Source: an uncultured Treponema sp.
GTDB lineage: Bacteria > Spirochaetota > Spirochaetia > Treponematales > Treponemataceae
DNA length: 64,000 bases
Direction: 5' to 3'
NCBI GenBank assembly: GCA_947165895.1
Contig: CAMVCB010000006.1
Coordinates: 186,001-250,000 of the forward strand
The notes below the pieces were generated by a model. It made no database searches, was not told the origin of the DNA, and worked only from the letters and a program-made list of their open reading frames with translations. Position numbers and translations under genes: made by a program. Shown here piece after piece: positions 8,018 through 17,077 of the stretch (positions are counted from its first letter, which is position 1; every line of letters starts with the position of its first letter).

Positions 8018-8701
8018 TTAATTTATACGCTGAGCATCGAGTTTACGCCAGTAATTTTTCTTAAATTCATGTTTTGATGTAAAGAATTCTTCTTCTGAAT
8101 TAGAAAACTGTCCAATATCAATTTTTGCTTTAATATGGTCGAGTGTACAGATTAAATCTGCAACCTGGAATAATTTGTAATCAACTGGATTTACTTTACG
8201 AACTTCAACATTTGAGAACATTGAATTAAACAGTATGTTTAATATACGTTTAAGTTGCTTTTGTCCATTATCATAATAAATGATAATTTTATCAAATGTA
8301 TGCCAGTAGTCCATACAAGTTATAAGTTTATTTTTTATTTCTTTAGTTATTTTGGCCTCAAGAACATCAGAATCTGCACATTCGGATTTTCTTACCTGTG
8401 CAGTAAAAAATTTAATCGGACACTTTCGTGTAAAGCGAAATAAAAGGTTAAAAAGCTTTTTTCGTTTTTCCATTTCAAGAAATTGATAATCCGCTTCACG
8501 ACGTACTAATGGTGCTGTATGAATTGCATGATGTGGATAGCCTAGCTCTGTTAGAAAATGTTCAAGTCCATCTATTTCAGTTTGTATTGAGTCAGTCTGA
8601 TTATGAGCTATGACAGAAACAATATAAAATGGGGAATGAGATTCAAATTCTCCGAAATCTCCAGCTTCATCTATAAAGCAGCTTAAAATATTCTCTGCCA
8701 A
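8018..8701 (-). CDS. DUF3800 family protein
   Basis: 227 residues. The N-terminal CFIDEAGDFG, the central IIYYDNGQKQ and the C-terminal FQVADLICT match the acidic motifs of DUF3800, a family with a predicted RNase-H-like fold found in phages and defence regions. Its biochemical function is not established. It converges on the primase gene with a 3-bp gap. The leader on its 5' side contains three hairpins (8,742-8,813), which might regulate it. Confidence 0.75.
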   Translation of the reverse strand: MAENILSCFIDEAGDFGEFESHSPFYIVSVIAHNQTDSIQTEIDGLEHFLTELGYPHHAIHTAPLVRREADYQFLEMEKRKKLFNLLFRFTRKCPIKFFTAQVRKSECADSDVLEAKITKEIKNKLITCMDYWHTFDKIIIYYDNGQKQLKRILNILFNSMFSNVEVRKVNPVDYKLFQVADLICTLDHIKAKIDIGQFSNSEEEFFTSKHEFKKNYWRKLDAQRIN

Positions 8702-8741
8702 AATTGGGATGCTCCAAAAAAGAAAAAAGGGTAAAAAAAAT

Positions 8742-8813
8742 GGCGCGGGATCCCCACGCCGTTTCGGTGGACCAGGAGCGCATGTTGCTCAGCCCAATGA
8801 CCTTTCGGTCATT
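8742..8813. other. hairpin cluster in the DUF3800 leader
   Basis: Stem-loops: GGCG-GGG/CCC-CGCC (8742-8760), GAGC/GCTC (8776-8790) and AATGACC/GGTCATT with loop TTTC (8796-8813). They sit about 40-110 bases upstream of the minus-strand DUF3800 start. They could form a structured 5' leader or mark an element end. Confidence 0.5.
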
Positions 8814-9340
8814 TATAATATATGTCGAATAAGTTAAAAAATCAAGTGATTTTTTTGTTTTTAGATAGAAATAAAAACTAGAAAAAACACAAGATTCACT
8901 CTAATAGCAAGGGACGGGACCTTACTGAACCGGAGAGTATTTTATAGTTGCATAAGCATTTCTATTTTTTCCCCCGTGCCCCCAGTACGCGTGGCGCGAA
9001 AAAATGTACTGTTTTGAGCAAGATTCGAAATCTATAGAGAGCTAGAAAGCCGAAAAAATAAAAAAAAGTGACAAATAATCTGTACTAAGTGACAGTTATA
9101 GTACGGAAGTTTTAATGCTTTTGCGTTTATGATTGAATAGTTTTAAGTAATTCTGAATTACTTTGAATGATTTTAATGTTCTTATTTCTATTAATATTTT
9201 CTTTAGTACACATACTTAAAGAAAATTATATGAATATAAAAAGATATATATAAAAAAGTATAAACTAAGTTTAAGTACTGGTATCTGTACTGTGAAATTT
9301 AATTAATTTGAATTAAACTTTTTTGACCGCTGCGCGCGCC
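8814..9340. other. AT-rich stretch without recognisable gene
   Basis: No ORF with plausible start, ribosome-binding site and composition. A short inverted repeat GTACTA/TAGTAC lies near 9,090-9,110, and there is a C-rich run just after 9,337. Nothing else can be named. Confidence 0.6.
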
Positions 9341-9368
9341 CCCCCCCGCGTTTTTGAAAATCATCACG

Positions 9369-10445
9369 TCGCCGCGGCAGCGGCGACATTGGAAGAATCA
9401 GTTCGGAGTGAAGACAGCTTTTCAAATCCAAGCGGTTGCGAAGCAGGCGCAAACTTTTGAAAGCTGTCTGAGCGGAGCTTCGGAAGATGATGTTTTATCC
9501 TGGACGAATCAATTTGTCCGAAGGACTTCAACGAGGCATTTTCATTTTGTAAGAGGCATACGGAAGGAGCAGTCTTGCTCAATATCAAGTGGCCGCGTAG
9601 CGGGCACAGGCTTATGGCAAGTCTGCGACTGGAGCTGGAACAATAATCAGTCAGCTGAGCGGCGGGAGCGCACGGACGCGCGACCAGAGCGACACTTGTA
9701 AGACCAATTCCTGAGTGGAGAATAAACTCAACGTTGTAAGAGGCGGCAACACGGACGTTGCCGCCTTGCCGATTGAGCGCAGGGGCTTGTCCCCTGTGCG
9801 ATTGAGGCAACCATTTTTCCCACACCAATTAGAGTTCCCCAAAAAGCCGCCCTTGTACGATATTCTGAGCATCTTAAAAACGAGGGGCAGCTGCAATGCT
9901 GAGCAAAAGGTTGCCCCCTTAATCCCCCCGAGAGCGGTATATTGCATTCCTGTTTTTTTAGAAGGGGGTTGTGGGGGGGTGCCCCGCGGCAGGGGGGAAG
10001 GGGGAAACCTTTTGCGTACCCTCGTTTTTAAGTTGCGATACTCGCGGACGATACTTTTTTTTCTCACGATAAGTATTCAGCGCGATACGGACCTTTGGCG
10101 GCTTCTGCAAAAAGAATGCTTACTGCAACGATGGCCCGCCTGCGGAAACAGGCAGACCACAAAGCGGAGTGCTACTGCGAAGCAGATGCACGCAGCGACT
10201 GGGCTGACTGTGCTTGCATTGCTCCTTGCCTAGCCCGAACAAAGGCCCTCGTGCGAGCTTGCTAGTATATGCAAAAAGTCTGCGAACGAATGAACGAATG
10301 GAGCGCAGCGGAATGAGTGAATGAGAGAGCTGTCTTTTTGCTACCTTTTTGGACGGAACGTTCTCTGGACCTCGAAGAATGTAGTGAGTGGAAGCGGTAC
10401 GAAGTACGGCTGGAGCGAACGGCAAGAAAGACCCCCTTTTTCCTG
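9369..10445. other. GC-rich array of long imperfect palindromes, no gene
   Basis: Successive stem-loops: GTCGCCGC/GCGGCGAC (9369-9388); AGACAGCTTT/AAAGCTGTCT (about 9412-9470); GGCGGCAAC/GTTGCCGCC (about 9740-9764); a cloverleaf-like CGCAGGGG/CCCCTGTGCG; and a 160-nt structure with arms 9873-9886/10019-10032, 9903-9912/10006-10015 and C5TT/AAG5 inside. A last hairpin of GCAAAAAG/CTTTTTGC type lies near 10,270-10,340. Open frames here are low-complexity and lack ribosome-binding sites. The base composition is far more GC-rich than the flanks, suggesting foreign or repeat-derived DNA. Confidence 0.65.
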
Positions 10446-10469
10446 GAACTATGATATAATAAAATTATT

Positions 10470-10853
10470 ATGAAAATTGAACACGTTGCTCTGTATGTAA
10501 AAGACCTTGAAAAAGCAAAAGATTTTTTTGTGACCTACCTGAACGGAAAAGCCAATAACGGCTACCACAACCAGAATACTGATTTTAGATCTTACTTCAT
10601 AACCTTTGATGACGGAGCTCGTCTTGAAATAATGACCCGCCCAGAACTTGTAGAACAAGTAAAGAACCCATACAGAACCGGTTATGCACATTTAGCGTTT
10701 AGCGTTGGAAGTAAAGAATCTGTAGACGAATTAACCGCAAAGCTTGATGAAGCTGGTTATTCTGTTTCCAGTGGTCCGCGTACAACTGGTGACGGCTATT
10801 ATGAAAGCTGCATTGTCGCTTTCGAAGAAAACCTTATTGAAATTACGGAATAA
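10470..10853 (+). CDS. VOC/glyoxalase-like protein (copy 1)
   Basis: 127 residues of the vicinal-oxygen-chelate fold: IEHVALYVKDLEKAKDFF (His5), YFITFDDGARLEIM, HLAFSVGSKESVDEL, and a C-terminal GDGYYESCIVAFEENLIEIT. These supply the His/Glu metal-ligand positions seen in glyoxalase-I-like lactoylglutathione lyases and related enzymes. A paralogue of roughly 80% protein identity by eye lies at 25,837. A TATAAT box (about 10,454) is very close to ATG, implying a very short or absent leader. Substrate unknown. Confidence 0.85.
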   Translation: MKIEHVALYVKDLEKAKDFFVTYLNGKANNGYHNQNTDFRSYFITFDDGARLEIMTRPELVEQVKNPYRTGYAHLAFSVGSKESVDELTAKLDEAGYSVSSGPRTTGDGYYESCIVAFEENLIEITE

Positions 10854-10982
10854 GCACCCTTATAGAACGCCGGATTTTTCACGGATTACTAGTCCGTATG
10901 TCGGCAGTGCACGGATAATGCACGTATAGTGCAAAAACAGTGCAAAAATAAAAACAACCCTATACAAAATAATGCAATTTAG

Positions 10983-11010
10983 TTGAAAATTAAATAATTT
11001 ATGTTATAAT
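10983..11010 (+). promoter_or_regulatory. sigma-70-type promoter of the tRNA-like unit
   Basis: TTGAAA (10983-10988), 16-nt spacer, TATAAT (11005-11010). It points at the tRNA-like sequence and terminator immediately downstream. Confidence 0.65.
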
Positions 11011-11039
11011 AGAGTTACTTAACAAGATACTAATGCTAT

Positions 11040-11103
11040 GCCATTGAGGGGATTTCTCGTTCTGAAAATCCGTATGTCGTTGGTTCGATTCCAACCTGTG
11101 GCA
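11040..11103 (+). tRNA. tRNA-like sequence or decayed tRNA 3' half
   Basis: The 3' part is convincing: T-stem GTTGG (11079-11083), loop TTCGATT, CCAAC (11091-11095), then TGTGGCA. TGCCATTG at 11040 could pair with CTGTGGCA at 7 of 8 positions, forming an acceptor stem. The region between does not fold into a canonical D-arm plus anticodon arm; it contains GGATTT/AAATCC, and CTGAAAA resembles a Phe anticodon loop. The 3' end reads CGA, not CCA. It is flanked by a promoter and a strong terminator. It may be a degenerate tRNA or an attachment-site remnant. Confidence 0.45.
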
Positions 11104-11107
11104 CGAA

Positions 11108-11139
11108 AGCTTCTAACTCTTGTTAGAAGCTTTTTTTTT
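11108..11139 (+). terminator. Rho-independent terminator
   Basis: Stem AGCTTCTAAC (11108-11117) / GTTAGAAGCT (11122-11131), 4-nt loop, followed by nine T. It closes the tRNA-like transcription unit. Confidence 0.85.
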
Positions 11140-11416
11140 GTCTAAATACTTGTTTTACATGGATTTAGCAAAGCCATTTGTCTTTACTTATTTGTTTAAG
11201 CCTGCCCAATTTTCTTGGGAATGGGAGTTTAAAAATTCAAGTTTTTAATGTCTGTTTGGAAATTATACTGCAATCTCAATTAGAAAAGAAATCTATTATG
11301 GTCTTCCGATATGTAGAGGCAATATCAAATTTATTTTTTGAAACTGAAACTGTATTCTCATATAGGATTGATAGACAATTAGAGAACAAAATATATATTC
11401 GAATTAACCAGGAATC
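11140..11416. other. gene-poor stretch
   Basis: Only a weak 87-codon frame on the plus strand, with poor codon character and no ribosome-binding site. I see no supported feature. Confidence 0.5.
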
Positions 11417-11854
11417 TTATTTAGATTCGATTTGTTCTTGAAACAAATCTTTTACATATAGATATTCAGGTTCAGAAAAATTACAAAACTTTTGCAAGTT
11501 TTCTAGCGTAGCTATGTGTTCTTCTATTAACTTTCTTGCGATTTTTAGATTTTCTTCAAAGCGGATTTCTTTTGAAGAATCGTCCAATAATTCATATAAT
11601 TTTGTACGCTGCTCAATATCTTTTTGGGCTGCTTCAGGAGTTTTGAACATTAGAGTTTTAAAATCTTCTTCTGTAAAATGCCAGGAAGAAGAAAACTCTT
11701 CTTGTCCTAATTTTGAATATTCACAATTATAACATATGCCTTCATCTTCTGTTATAAGAATACTGACTACTTTGATTTTTAGAAACTCTTTATATTCTAC
11801 TCTTAGTCTTCCGTAGAAAACATCACCAGGTTTACAGGCGGTTGTGTATGTCAT
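11417..11854 (-). CDS. hypothetical protein next to the restriction island
   Basis: 145 residues. A beta-type N-terminal half (KPGDVFYGRLRVEYKEFLKIKVVSILITEDEG) is followed by helices, with CYNC in the middle. No signal peptide. GGAG is correctly spaced before ATG 11854. It is divergent from hsdM, with an AT-rich 134-bp gap between them. No family recognised. Confidence 0.6.
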   Translation of the reverse strand: MTYTTACKPGDVFYGRLRVEYKEFLKIKVVSILITEDEGICYNCEYSKLGQEEFSSSWHFTEEDFKTLMFKTPEAAQKDIEQRTKLYELLDDSSKEIRFEENLKIARKLIEEHIATLENLQKFCNFSEPEYLYVKDLFQEQIESK

Positions 11855-11988
11855 CTTTTTACTCCGATGTTTAGTATAGCATATTTATAAAAATGAAACT
11901 ATGAAGTAAGAAAATAAGACAGGATGAGATAATTCTATATAAACTCAATGCTTTATGCTATATTATGTGTATAGGGGAAAATATAAAA

Positions 11989-13461
11989 ATGATTACTGGC
12001 GAAATTAAAAATAAAATCGACAATATCTGGCAGAAACTTTGGGCTGCTGGTATGGCAAATCCACTTACATGTATTGAGCAACTTTCTTATTTGATGTTTA
12101 TCCGCTCTCTTGATGATATTGAGATTGAAACTGAACAGAAAGAAAATATGATGGGTATTAAGGGTAATCATATTTTTGATGAAAGCCGGCAGAAGCTCCG
12201 CTGGAGCAAGTTTAAGAATCTTAGTCCTGATGAAATATTTTCTTTAATGAAGGATGAAAAGAACGGCATTTTTGCATTCATTAAGAATATGCACGGAAAC
12301 AATGAAAGTGCATTTGCAAAGTTTATGAAGAATGCTACTTTCCAGATTCCAGCTCCACAGGTTCTTGTAAATGTAATTGCAGGACTCGATGAACTTTATG
12401 AAAACGACATTCAAGACCAGGATATGCTAGGCGATATCTACGAATATATGCTTGATAAGCTTAGTGCTTCCGGCCAGAACGGACAGTTTAGAACTCCTGC
12501 ACAAATCAGAAATCTTATGGTAAATCTTATTCAGCCAACTCCTGATGACTGCATTTGTGACCCTGCCTGCGGTACAGCAGGATTCCTTATTTCTGCTGCA
12601 AATTATGTTCGTGAGCATAATGCAAACAAGATGAATGATAAACAGTGGGATCATTATATGAAAGGACTTGTTACCGGTTACGATACCGATATGACAATGC
12701 TCCGCATAAGTACAATGAACCTTATGCTCCACTCTATAACAAATCCTACAGTTGAATATCAGGACGGTGTAAGTAAGGCAAATCAGATTGAAGGTCAGTA
12801 TGATGTAATTCTTGCAAACCCGCCATTTACAGGAACTGTAAACGAATCAACAATCAATCCTAATTTGCTTGATGTTTGTAATACAAAGAAAACAGAACTG
12901 CTTTTCGTAGCTTTGTTTATTCGTATGCTTAAGAAAGGTGGCCGTTGTGCCTGTATCGTACCAGACGGAGTTTTGTTTGGTTCATCTAATGCACATAAGG
13001 CACTTAGAAAAGAACTTGTAGAAAATCATCAGCTTCAGGCTGTAATTAGTATGCCTAGTGGTGTGTTTAAGCCTTATGCCGGAGTTAGTACTGGTATTCT
13101 TGTTTTCACAAAAACTGGTGCTGGTGGAACAGAAAATGTCTGGTTCTATGATATGAAAGCAGATGGCTTTAGTCTTGATGATAAAAGGCAGCCGGTAGAT
13201 GCAAATGATATTCCTGATATTATTAAGAGATTCCATGCTCTTGATAATGAAAAAGACCGCAAACGAACTGAGCAGAGCTTCTTTGTTCCAAAGTCTGAGA
13301 TTGTTGCAAACAACTATGACCTTTCTATTAATAAATACAAAGAAGTTGTTTATGAGAAAGTTGAATATCCTGCTCCAAAAGTTCTTATTGGTGAAATTAA
13401 AGATTTGCAGAAAGAAATAGCTGCTGATTTGTCGGAACTAGAGAAAATGCTCGGAGAATAA
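11989..13461 (+). CDS. hsdM: type I restriction-modification DNA methyltransferase subunit
   Basis: 490 residues from ATG 11989 (MITGEIKNKIDNIWQKLW); an upstream in-frame ATG at 11965 is less likely because the recognised HsdM N-terminus begins here. The N-terminal HsdM helical domain is followed by the SAM-binding motif DPACGTAGF (about residue 190) and the catalytic NPPF (about 275), both diagnostic of N6-adenine methyltransferases. It methylates the site chosen by HsdS and forms the M2S core. The operon continues into the Schlafen-like gene 3 bases downstream. A -10-like TATATTAT lies near 11,955. Confidence 0.95.
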   Translation: MITGEIKNKIDNIWQKLWAAGMANPLTCIEQLSYLMFIRSLDDIEIETEQKENMMGIKGNHIFDESRQKLRWSKFKNLSPDEIFSLMKDEKNGIFAFIKNMHGNNESAFAKFMKNATFQIPAPQVLVNVIAGLDELYENDIQDQDMLGDIYEYMLDKLSASGQNGQFRTPAQIRNLMVNLIQPTPDDCICDPACGTAGFLISAANYVREHNANKMNDKQWDHYMKGLVTGYDTDMTMLRISTMNLMLHSITNPTVEYQDGVSKANQIEGQYDVILANPPFTGTVNESTINPNLLDVCNTKKTELLFVALFIRMLKKGGRCACIVPDGVLFGSSNAHKALRKELVENHQLQAVISMPSGVFKPYAGVSTGILVFTKTGAGGTENVWFYDMKADGFSLDDKRQPVDANDIPDIIKRFHALDNEKDRKRTEQSFFVPKSEIVANNYDLSINKYKEVVYEKVEYPAPKVLIGEIKDLQKEIAADLSELEKMLGE

Positions 13462-13464
13462 TTG

Positions 13465-14835
13465 ATGGAAAGTCAGAACATAGAATATAAAAAAACATGG
13501 CGAGATGAATACCTCAAATGGATTTGTGCATTTGCAAATACTGAGGGCGGCAAGCTTTATATCGGCATAGATGACAATGGAAATGTTTGCGGTGTAGATG
13601 ATCCTCATAAGTTGAGTGAAGATATTCCAAATAAAATCCGTAATACAATGGGATTAATTTGTACGGTGAATCTTCTTAATAAAAACGGTTTGGATTATTT
13701 TGAAATCATCACTGAAAAATATCCATTCCCCGTAAGTTATCACGGAAAATATTACAGACGAACTGGTTCAACAATGCAGGAAGTGAGCGGCCTTGAACTA
13801 GATAAAATGATTCTATCTGTACAAGGTCGCACCTGGGATTCTATTCCAGTTCCACACATTTCAGTTGATGATTTGGAAAATGATGCAATCAAACTCTTTA
13901 AGAAAAAGGCAAAGGAATCAGGCCGTTTAGATGATGTAGCTCTCGATGTAACAAACGAAACTCTTATTCAGAATCTTCATCTTACTGAAGGTGACTATTT
14001 GACCAGAGCATGTATGCTCGCTTTTTATCCAGATCCAGAAAAATGGGTAACAGGCGCATATATTAAAGTCGCATATTTTGAAAACGATGCTGATATTTTG
14101 TATCAGGATGAAATACACGGTCCGCTTATTCTGCAGGTAGAAAAGACTATGGACCTTATTTATTCAAAGTACATGAAAGCCCTTATTTCTTATGATGATA
14201 TATATAGAAAAGAAACTTTCTTCTTTCCTCGTGCAGCATTTCGAGAGCTGCTTTTAAATGCAGTAATTCATAAGGACTATCTTTCTACCACTCCAATTCA
14301 GATTCGCATTTATAAGGATAAAATCCGTCTCTGGAATGACGGAGCTCTTCCAAAGGAAGTTCCTGTTGAAGATTTGTATAAAGAACATGTTTCAAAACCA
14401 TGCAATCCAAACCTTGCAAATGTATTCTTTAAGTGCGGTATGATTGAAAGTTGGGCCCGAGGCTTCAGCAAGATTACAAGATACTGCGAAGAAGAAAACG
14501 CAAAACTACCAGAAATTGACCTTTCTCTTGGCGGCGTTACAGCCCGCTGTTTTGCTTCTGATAAATATCTGGCTCTTATGAACGAACATCAAGAGACAGA
14601 AAATGTCCCTTTAAATGTCCCTTTAAATGTCCCTTTAACCGAGCGCCAGAAGTCGATCTTTGAAATGATTGCAAAGGATAACACACTTACAGCTGCAATT
14701 ATTGCAGATAAGCTTGGAAAGAATGAAAAAACAATCAAACGTGATATAGACGAATTGAAGAAACAAAATCTTTTGAAGCATTCTGATTCTAGAAACAACG
14801 GTTATTGGATAATTTTGTCAGGAGCGGAGAAATGA
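13465..14835 (+). CDS. AlbA_2/Schlafen-type ATP-binding transcriptional regulator-like protein
   Basis: About 456 residues from ATG 13465 (TTG 13462 also in frame). The N-terminal AlbA_2 domain (ESQNIEYKKTW, then FANTEGGKLYIGIDDNG) is followed by a histidine-kinase-like ATPase region (FRELLLNAVIHKDY, IRLWNDGALP, RGFSKITRYCEE). A C-terminal winged helix (TLTAAIIADKLGKNEKTIKRDI) ends the protein. Proteins of this RecG-like architecture often sit within type I restriction operons; their role is not settled. Three tandem NVPL units precede the winged helix. It overlaps hsdS by 4 nt. Confidence 0.85.
   Translation: MESQNIEYKKTWRDEYLKWICAFANTEGGKLYIGIDDNGNVCGVDDPHKLSEDIPNKIRNTMGLICTVNLLNKNGLDYFEIITEKYPFPVSYHGKYYRRTGSTMQEVSGLELDKMILSVQGRTWDSIPVPHISVDDLENDAIKLFKKKAKESGRLDDVALDVTNETLIQNLHLTEGDYLTRACMLAFYPDPEKWVTGAYIKVAYFENDADILYQDEIHGPLILQVEKTMDLIYSKYMKALISYDDIYRKETFFFPRAAFRELLLNAVIHKDYLSTTPIQIRIYKDKIRLWNDGALPKEVPVEDLYKEHVSKPCNPNLANVFFKCGMIESWARGFSKITRYCEEENAKLPEIDLSLGGVTARCFASDKYLALMNEHQETENVPLNVPLNVPLTERQKSIFEMIAKDNTLTAAIIADKLGKNEKTIKRDIDELKKQNLLKHSDSRNNGYWIILSGAEK
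14602..14637 (+). repeat. 12-bp in-frame tandem repeat, three units
   Basis: AATGTCCCTTTA repeated three times (14602, 14614, 14626), encoding NVPL each time. Copy-number change would lengthen or shorten the linker before the winged helix without breaking the frame. Confidence 0.9.
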
Positions 14836-15947
14836 GCGAGTGGAAGACGGTAAGACTTGGGGATGTTTGTGAAATAGCAGCAGGACAAGGAGCTCCTCAA
14901 GGAGATTCGAATTATTGTAATGATGGAACACCTTTCGTAAAAGCTGGAAATTTAATTAAATTAATAGAAGGCAAACATGAAAATCAGATTCAAAAAGTTT
15001 CTGAAGAAGTAGCAAAATCTCATAAATTGAAAAAGTATTCAGCAGGCTCCATTCTCTTTGCAAAAAGTGGAATGTCTTGCATGAAAGGTTATGTTTATCA
15101 ATTAAAGAATGACAGTTATGTTGTTAGCCATCTTGCAATTGTAAAACCAAAGGAAGACTCTTCAGATTATATAGAATACTGTCTCAGACATATAAAACCA
15201 AATACTCTTGTAAAAGATGAAGCTTATCCTTCAATTTCCTTGCAAGATATTTCAAATCTCCAAATTCCCCTCCCACCACTCGAAAAGCAAAAGCACATCG
15301 CTAACGTTCTGGATAAATGTACCATACTCATCGCCAAGTACAAACAGATGCTTGCAAAATACGACACGCTAATTAAATCCCGATTTATCGAGATGTTTGG
15401 TAATATTCAAAAATATAATAAAGAACCATTTAAGAATTGTAGTTTATTTATAGATTACAGAGGTCATACTCCTGAAGTTACAGAACAAGGTTCTATTAGA
15501 ATGGTTAACGCAAAATCAGTTGGGAAAGGATTTTTCAAATATGTAAATGAATATGTTACTGAAGAAATATATGATTCCTGGATGCACAGAGGTTTTCCAA
15601 AACCAAATGATGTATTATTTGTAACTGAAGGACATACTTTTGGAAATACATGTCAAGTTCCTGCAAATATGAATAAATTCGCATTAGGACAAAGAGTTAT
15701 AACAATTCGTGGTAATGAAAATAAATTAAATAACTTTTTTCTGAATGCTTATATGCAAACTGATGATTTCTATAAAGATATAAATAAATATAAAACTGGT
15801 GGAACGGCACAAGGAATTAGAAGTAAAGATTTACTTAAAGTTGAAATTCCACTACCACCTTTGATGTTGCAAAACAACTTTGCCTCATTCGTTCAGCAAA
15901 TCGACAAATCAAAATTTGAATACACATACACAGGAGTTGCAGCATGA
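14832..15947 (+). CDS. hsdS: type I restriction specificity subunit, unit 1
   Basis: 371 residues from ATG 14832 (MSEWKTVRLGDVCEI), overlapping the previous stop. It has two target-recognition domains, residues about 5-150 and 193-345. They are separated by the conserved helix KYDTLIKSRFIEMFG and closed by LQNNFASFVQQIDKSKFE. The first domain ends with IPLPPLEKQKHIANVLDK, typical of HsdS. The protein stops 10 residues after the C-terminal repeat and lacks the longer helix found in unit 2. This is what one expects if a cassette boundary lies there. Confidence 0.93.
   Translation: MSEWKTVRLGDVCEIAAGQGAPQGDSNYCNDGTPFVKAGNLIKLIEGKHENQIQKVSEEVAKSHKLKKYSAGSILFAKSGMSCMKGYVYQLKNDSYVVSHLAIVKPKEDSSDYIEYCLRHIKPNTLVKDEAYPSISLQDISNLQIPLPPLEKQKHIANVLDKCTILIAKYKQMLAKYDTLIKSRFIEMFGNIQKYNKEPFKNCSLFIDYRGHTPEVTEQGSIRMVNAKSVGKGFFKYVNEYVTEEIYDSWMHRGFPKPNDVLFVTEGHTFGNTCQVPANMNKFALGQRVITIRGNENKLNNFFLNAYMQTDDFYKDINKYKTGGTAQGIRSKDLLKVEIPLPPLMLQNNFASFVQQIDKSKFEYTYTGVAA
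15375..15400 (+). repeat. hsdS shuffling repeat A, copy 1
   Basis: 26 bp, identical at 16487-16512 and 18101-18126 in the same orientation, encoding KSRFIEMFG. It marks the start of the second target-recognition domain of unit 1. Confidence 0.9.
15867..15918 (+). repeat. hsdS shuffling repeat B, copy 1
   Basis: 52 bp encoding LQNNFASFVQQIDKSKF, closing the second domain of unit 1. Its last 31 bases equal those of copy 2 (16928-16979). Confidence 0.85.
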
Positions 15948-17047
15948 AAATCTCTGATTATGTTGAAAGTCAAATAAAAGGCCTCTGGGGAACTGATTTT
16001 GATGAAAATGGGATTCCTGTTATTAAGACAAATAATCTAACTTATGAAGGTAATATTGATTATTCAGATATTTGTAAGCGAAATATTACAAGAGAACACG
16101 CCAAAGAATGGTATTTAAAACCAGGAGATTTACTCATTGAAAAAAGTGGCGGCACAAAAACACATTCTGTTGGTTATGTAAGCTACTTTGAAGGTGATGA
16201 AAACAAATTTGTTTGCAATAATTTCATTTTAGCATTGCGTCTAAAGAATACAATCAATAGTAAATTTCTTTTTTATCAGATTCAATTCAAATATGAATCA
16301 AACCAATTCTCTGATTGCTTTAATAAAACAACAGGAATACAAAATTTAAAAGTAAAAGATTATTTAGCCAAAGAAATAAAAATATACTCTCCCGAAGAAC
16401 AAGAAAAAATAGTTAAAGAATTAGATACTGTTAGATTAATAATTAATAAAAATAAACAAATTCTTGAGAAATACGATATTCTAATCAAATCCCGATTTAT
16501 CGAGATGTTTGGAGAGCCTATTGAAAACACAAAATCATGGATAGAAGAGCCTCTTGGTAGTTGTTGTTTGTTAAAAGCCGGAAAAGCAATTAAAGCAAGC
16601 GAATTAGCAGATAAAGATAAAGAGCATCCATACCCTTGTTTTGGTGGAAATGGAATAAGAGGTTTTATTAGTAAAAAATCTCACACAGGAAAAATCGTCT
16701 TAATTGGGCGACAAGGAGCTTTATGTGGAAATGTTCAATTAACAGATGGTGATTTTTACGCAACTGAACATGCTGTAGTTACAAGTCCTAAAAAAGAACT
16801 AAATTCTATATGGCTTTATCATTTGTTATTCTTAATGGATTTAAACAGGTATAAATCAGGTGCTGCACAACCTGGATTAACAGTCGAAAAGTTAAATACA
16901 GTTCCAACAATGATTGTACCAATAGAACTCCAAAACGACTTCGCCACCTTCGTTCAGCAAATCGACAAATCAAAATTTGCCGTGCAGAAGTCATTAGAAA
17001 AAGCTGAAACTTTGTACAAATCCTTAATGCAAGAGTATTTTGGATAA
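15944..17047 (+). CDS. hsdS: type I restriction specificity subunit, unit 2
   Basis: 367 residues, ATG overlapping the unit 1 stop. It begins directly inside a recognition domain (MKISDYVESQIKGLWG) without the EWKTVRLGD lead seen in unit 1. The first domain spans about 1-165, followed by the KYDILIKSRFIEMFG helix, a second domain (about 190-330) and the LQNDFATFVQQIDKSKF closer. A full C-terminal helix ending SLMQEYFG follows. It could be translated and compete with unit 1 for HsdM, or serve as a donor of domains. Sequence identity to unit 1 is confined to the spacer helices. Confidence 0.9.
   Translation: MKISDYVESQIKGLWGTDFDENGIPVIKTNNLTYEGNIDYSDICKRNITREHAKEWYLKPGDLLIEKSGGTKTHSVGYVSYFEGDENKFVCNNFILALRLKNTINSKFLFYQIQFKYESNQFSDCFNKTTGIQNLKVKDYLAKEIKIYSPEEQEKIVKELDTVRLIINKNKQILEKYDILIKSRFIEMFGEPIENTKSWIEEPLGSCCLLKAGKAIKASELADKDKEHPYPCFGGNGIRGFISKKSHTGKIVLIGRQGALCGNVQLTDGDFYATEHAVVTSPKKELNSIWLYHLLFLMDLNRYKSGAAQPGLTVEKLNTVPTMIVPIELQNDFATFVQQIDKSKFAVQKSLEKAETLYKSLMQEYFG
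16487..16512 (+). repeat. hsdS shuffling repeat A, copy 2
   Basis: Identical to 15375-15400; starts the second recognition domain of unit 2. Confidence 0.9.
16928..16979 (+). repeat. hsdS shuffling repeat B, copy 2
   Basis: Closes the second domain of unit 2. Nearly identical to 18611-18662 and, over its 3' part, to 15867-15918. Confidence 0.85.
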
Positions 17048-17077
17048 TAGATATAGGCTCTAAATTAAGGAGCTTAT

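Noticed and set aside
8742..8790. A tRNA on the minus strand (ends like GGGATCCCGCGCCA)
   Set aside because: No T-loop TTCRA and no cloverleaf; only short hairpins.
9354..10425. Open frames of 100-170 codons on both strands in the GC-rich stretch
   Set aside because: They consist of translated palindromes, lack ribosome-binding sites and overlap one another on both strands.
11178..11441. An 87-codon frame after the tRNA-like unit
   Set aside because: Poor ribosome-binding site, odd composition and overlap with the convincing minus-strand gene at 11,417.
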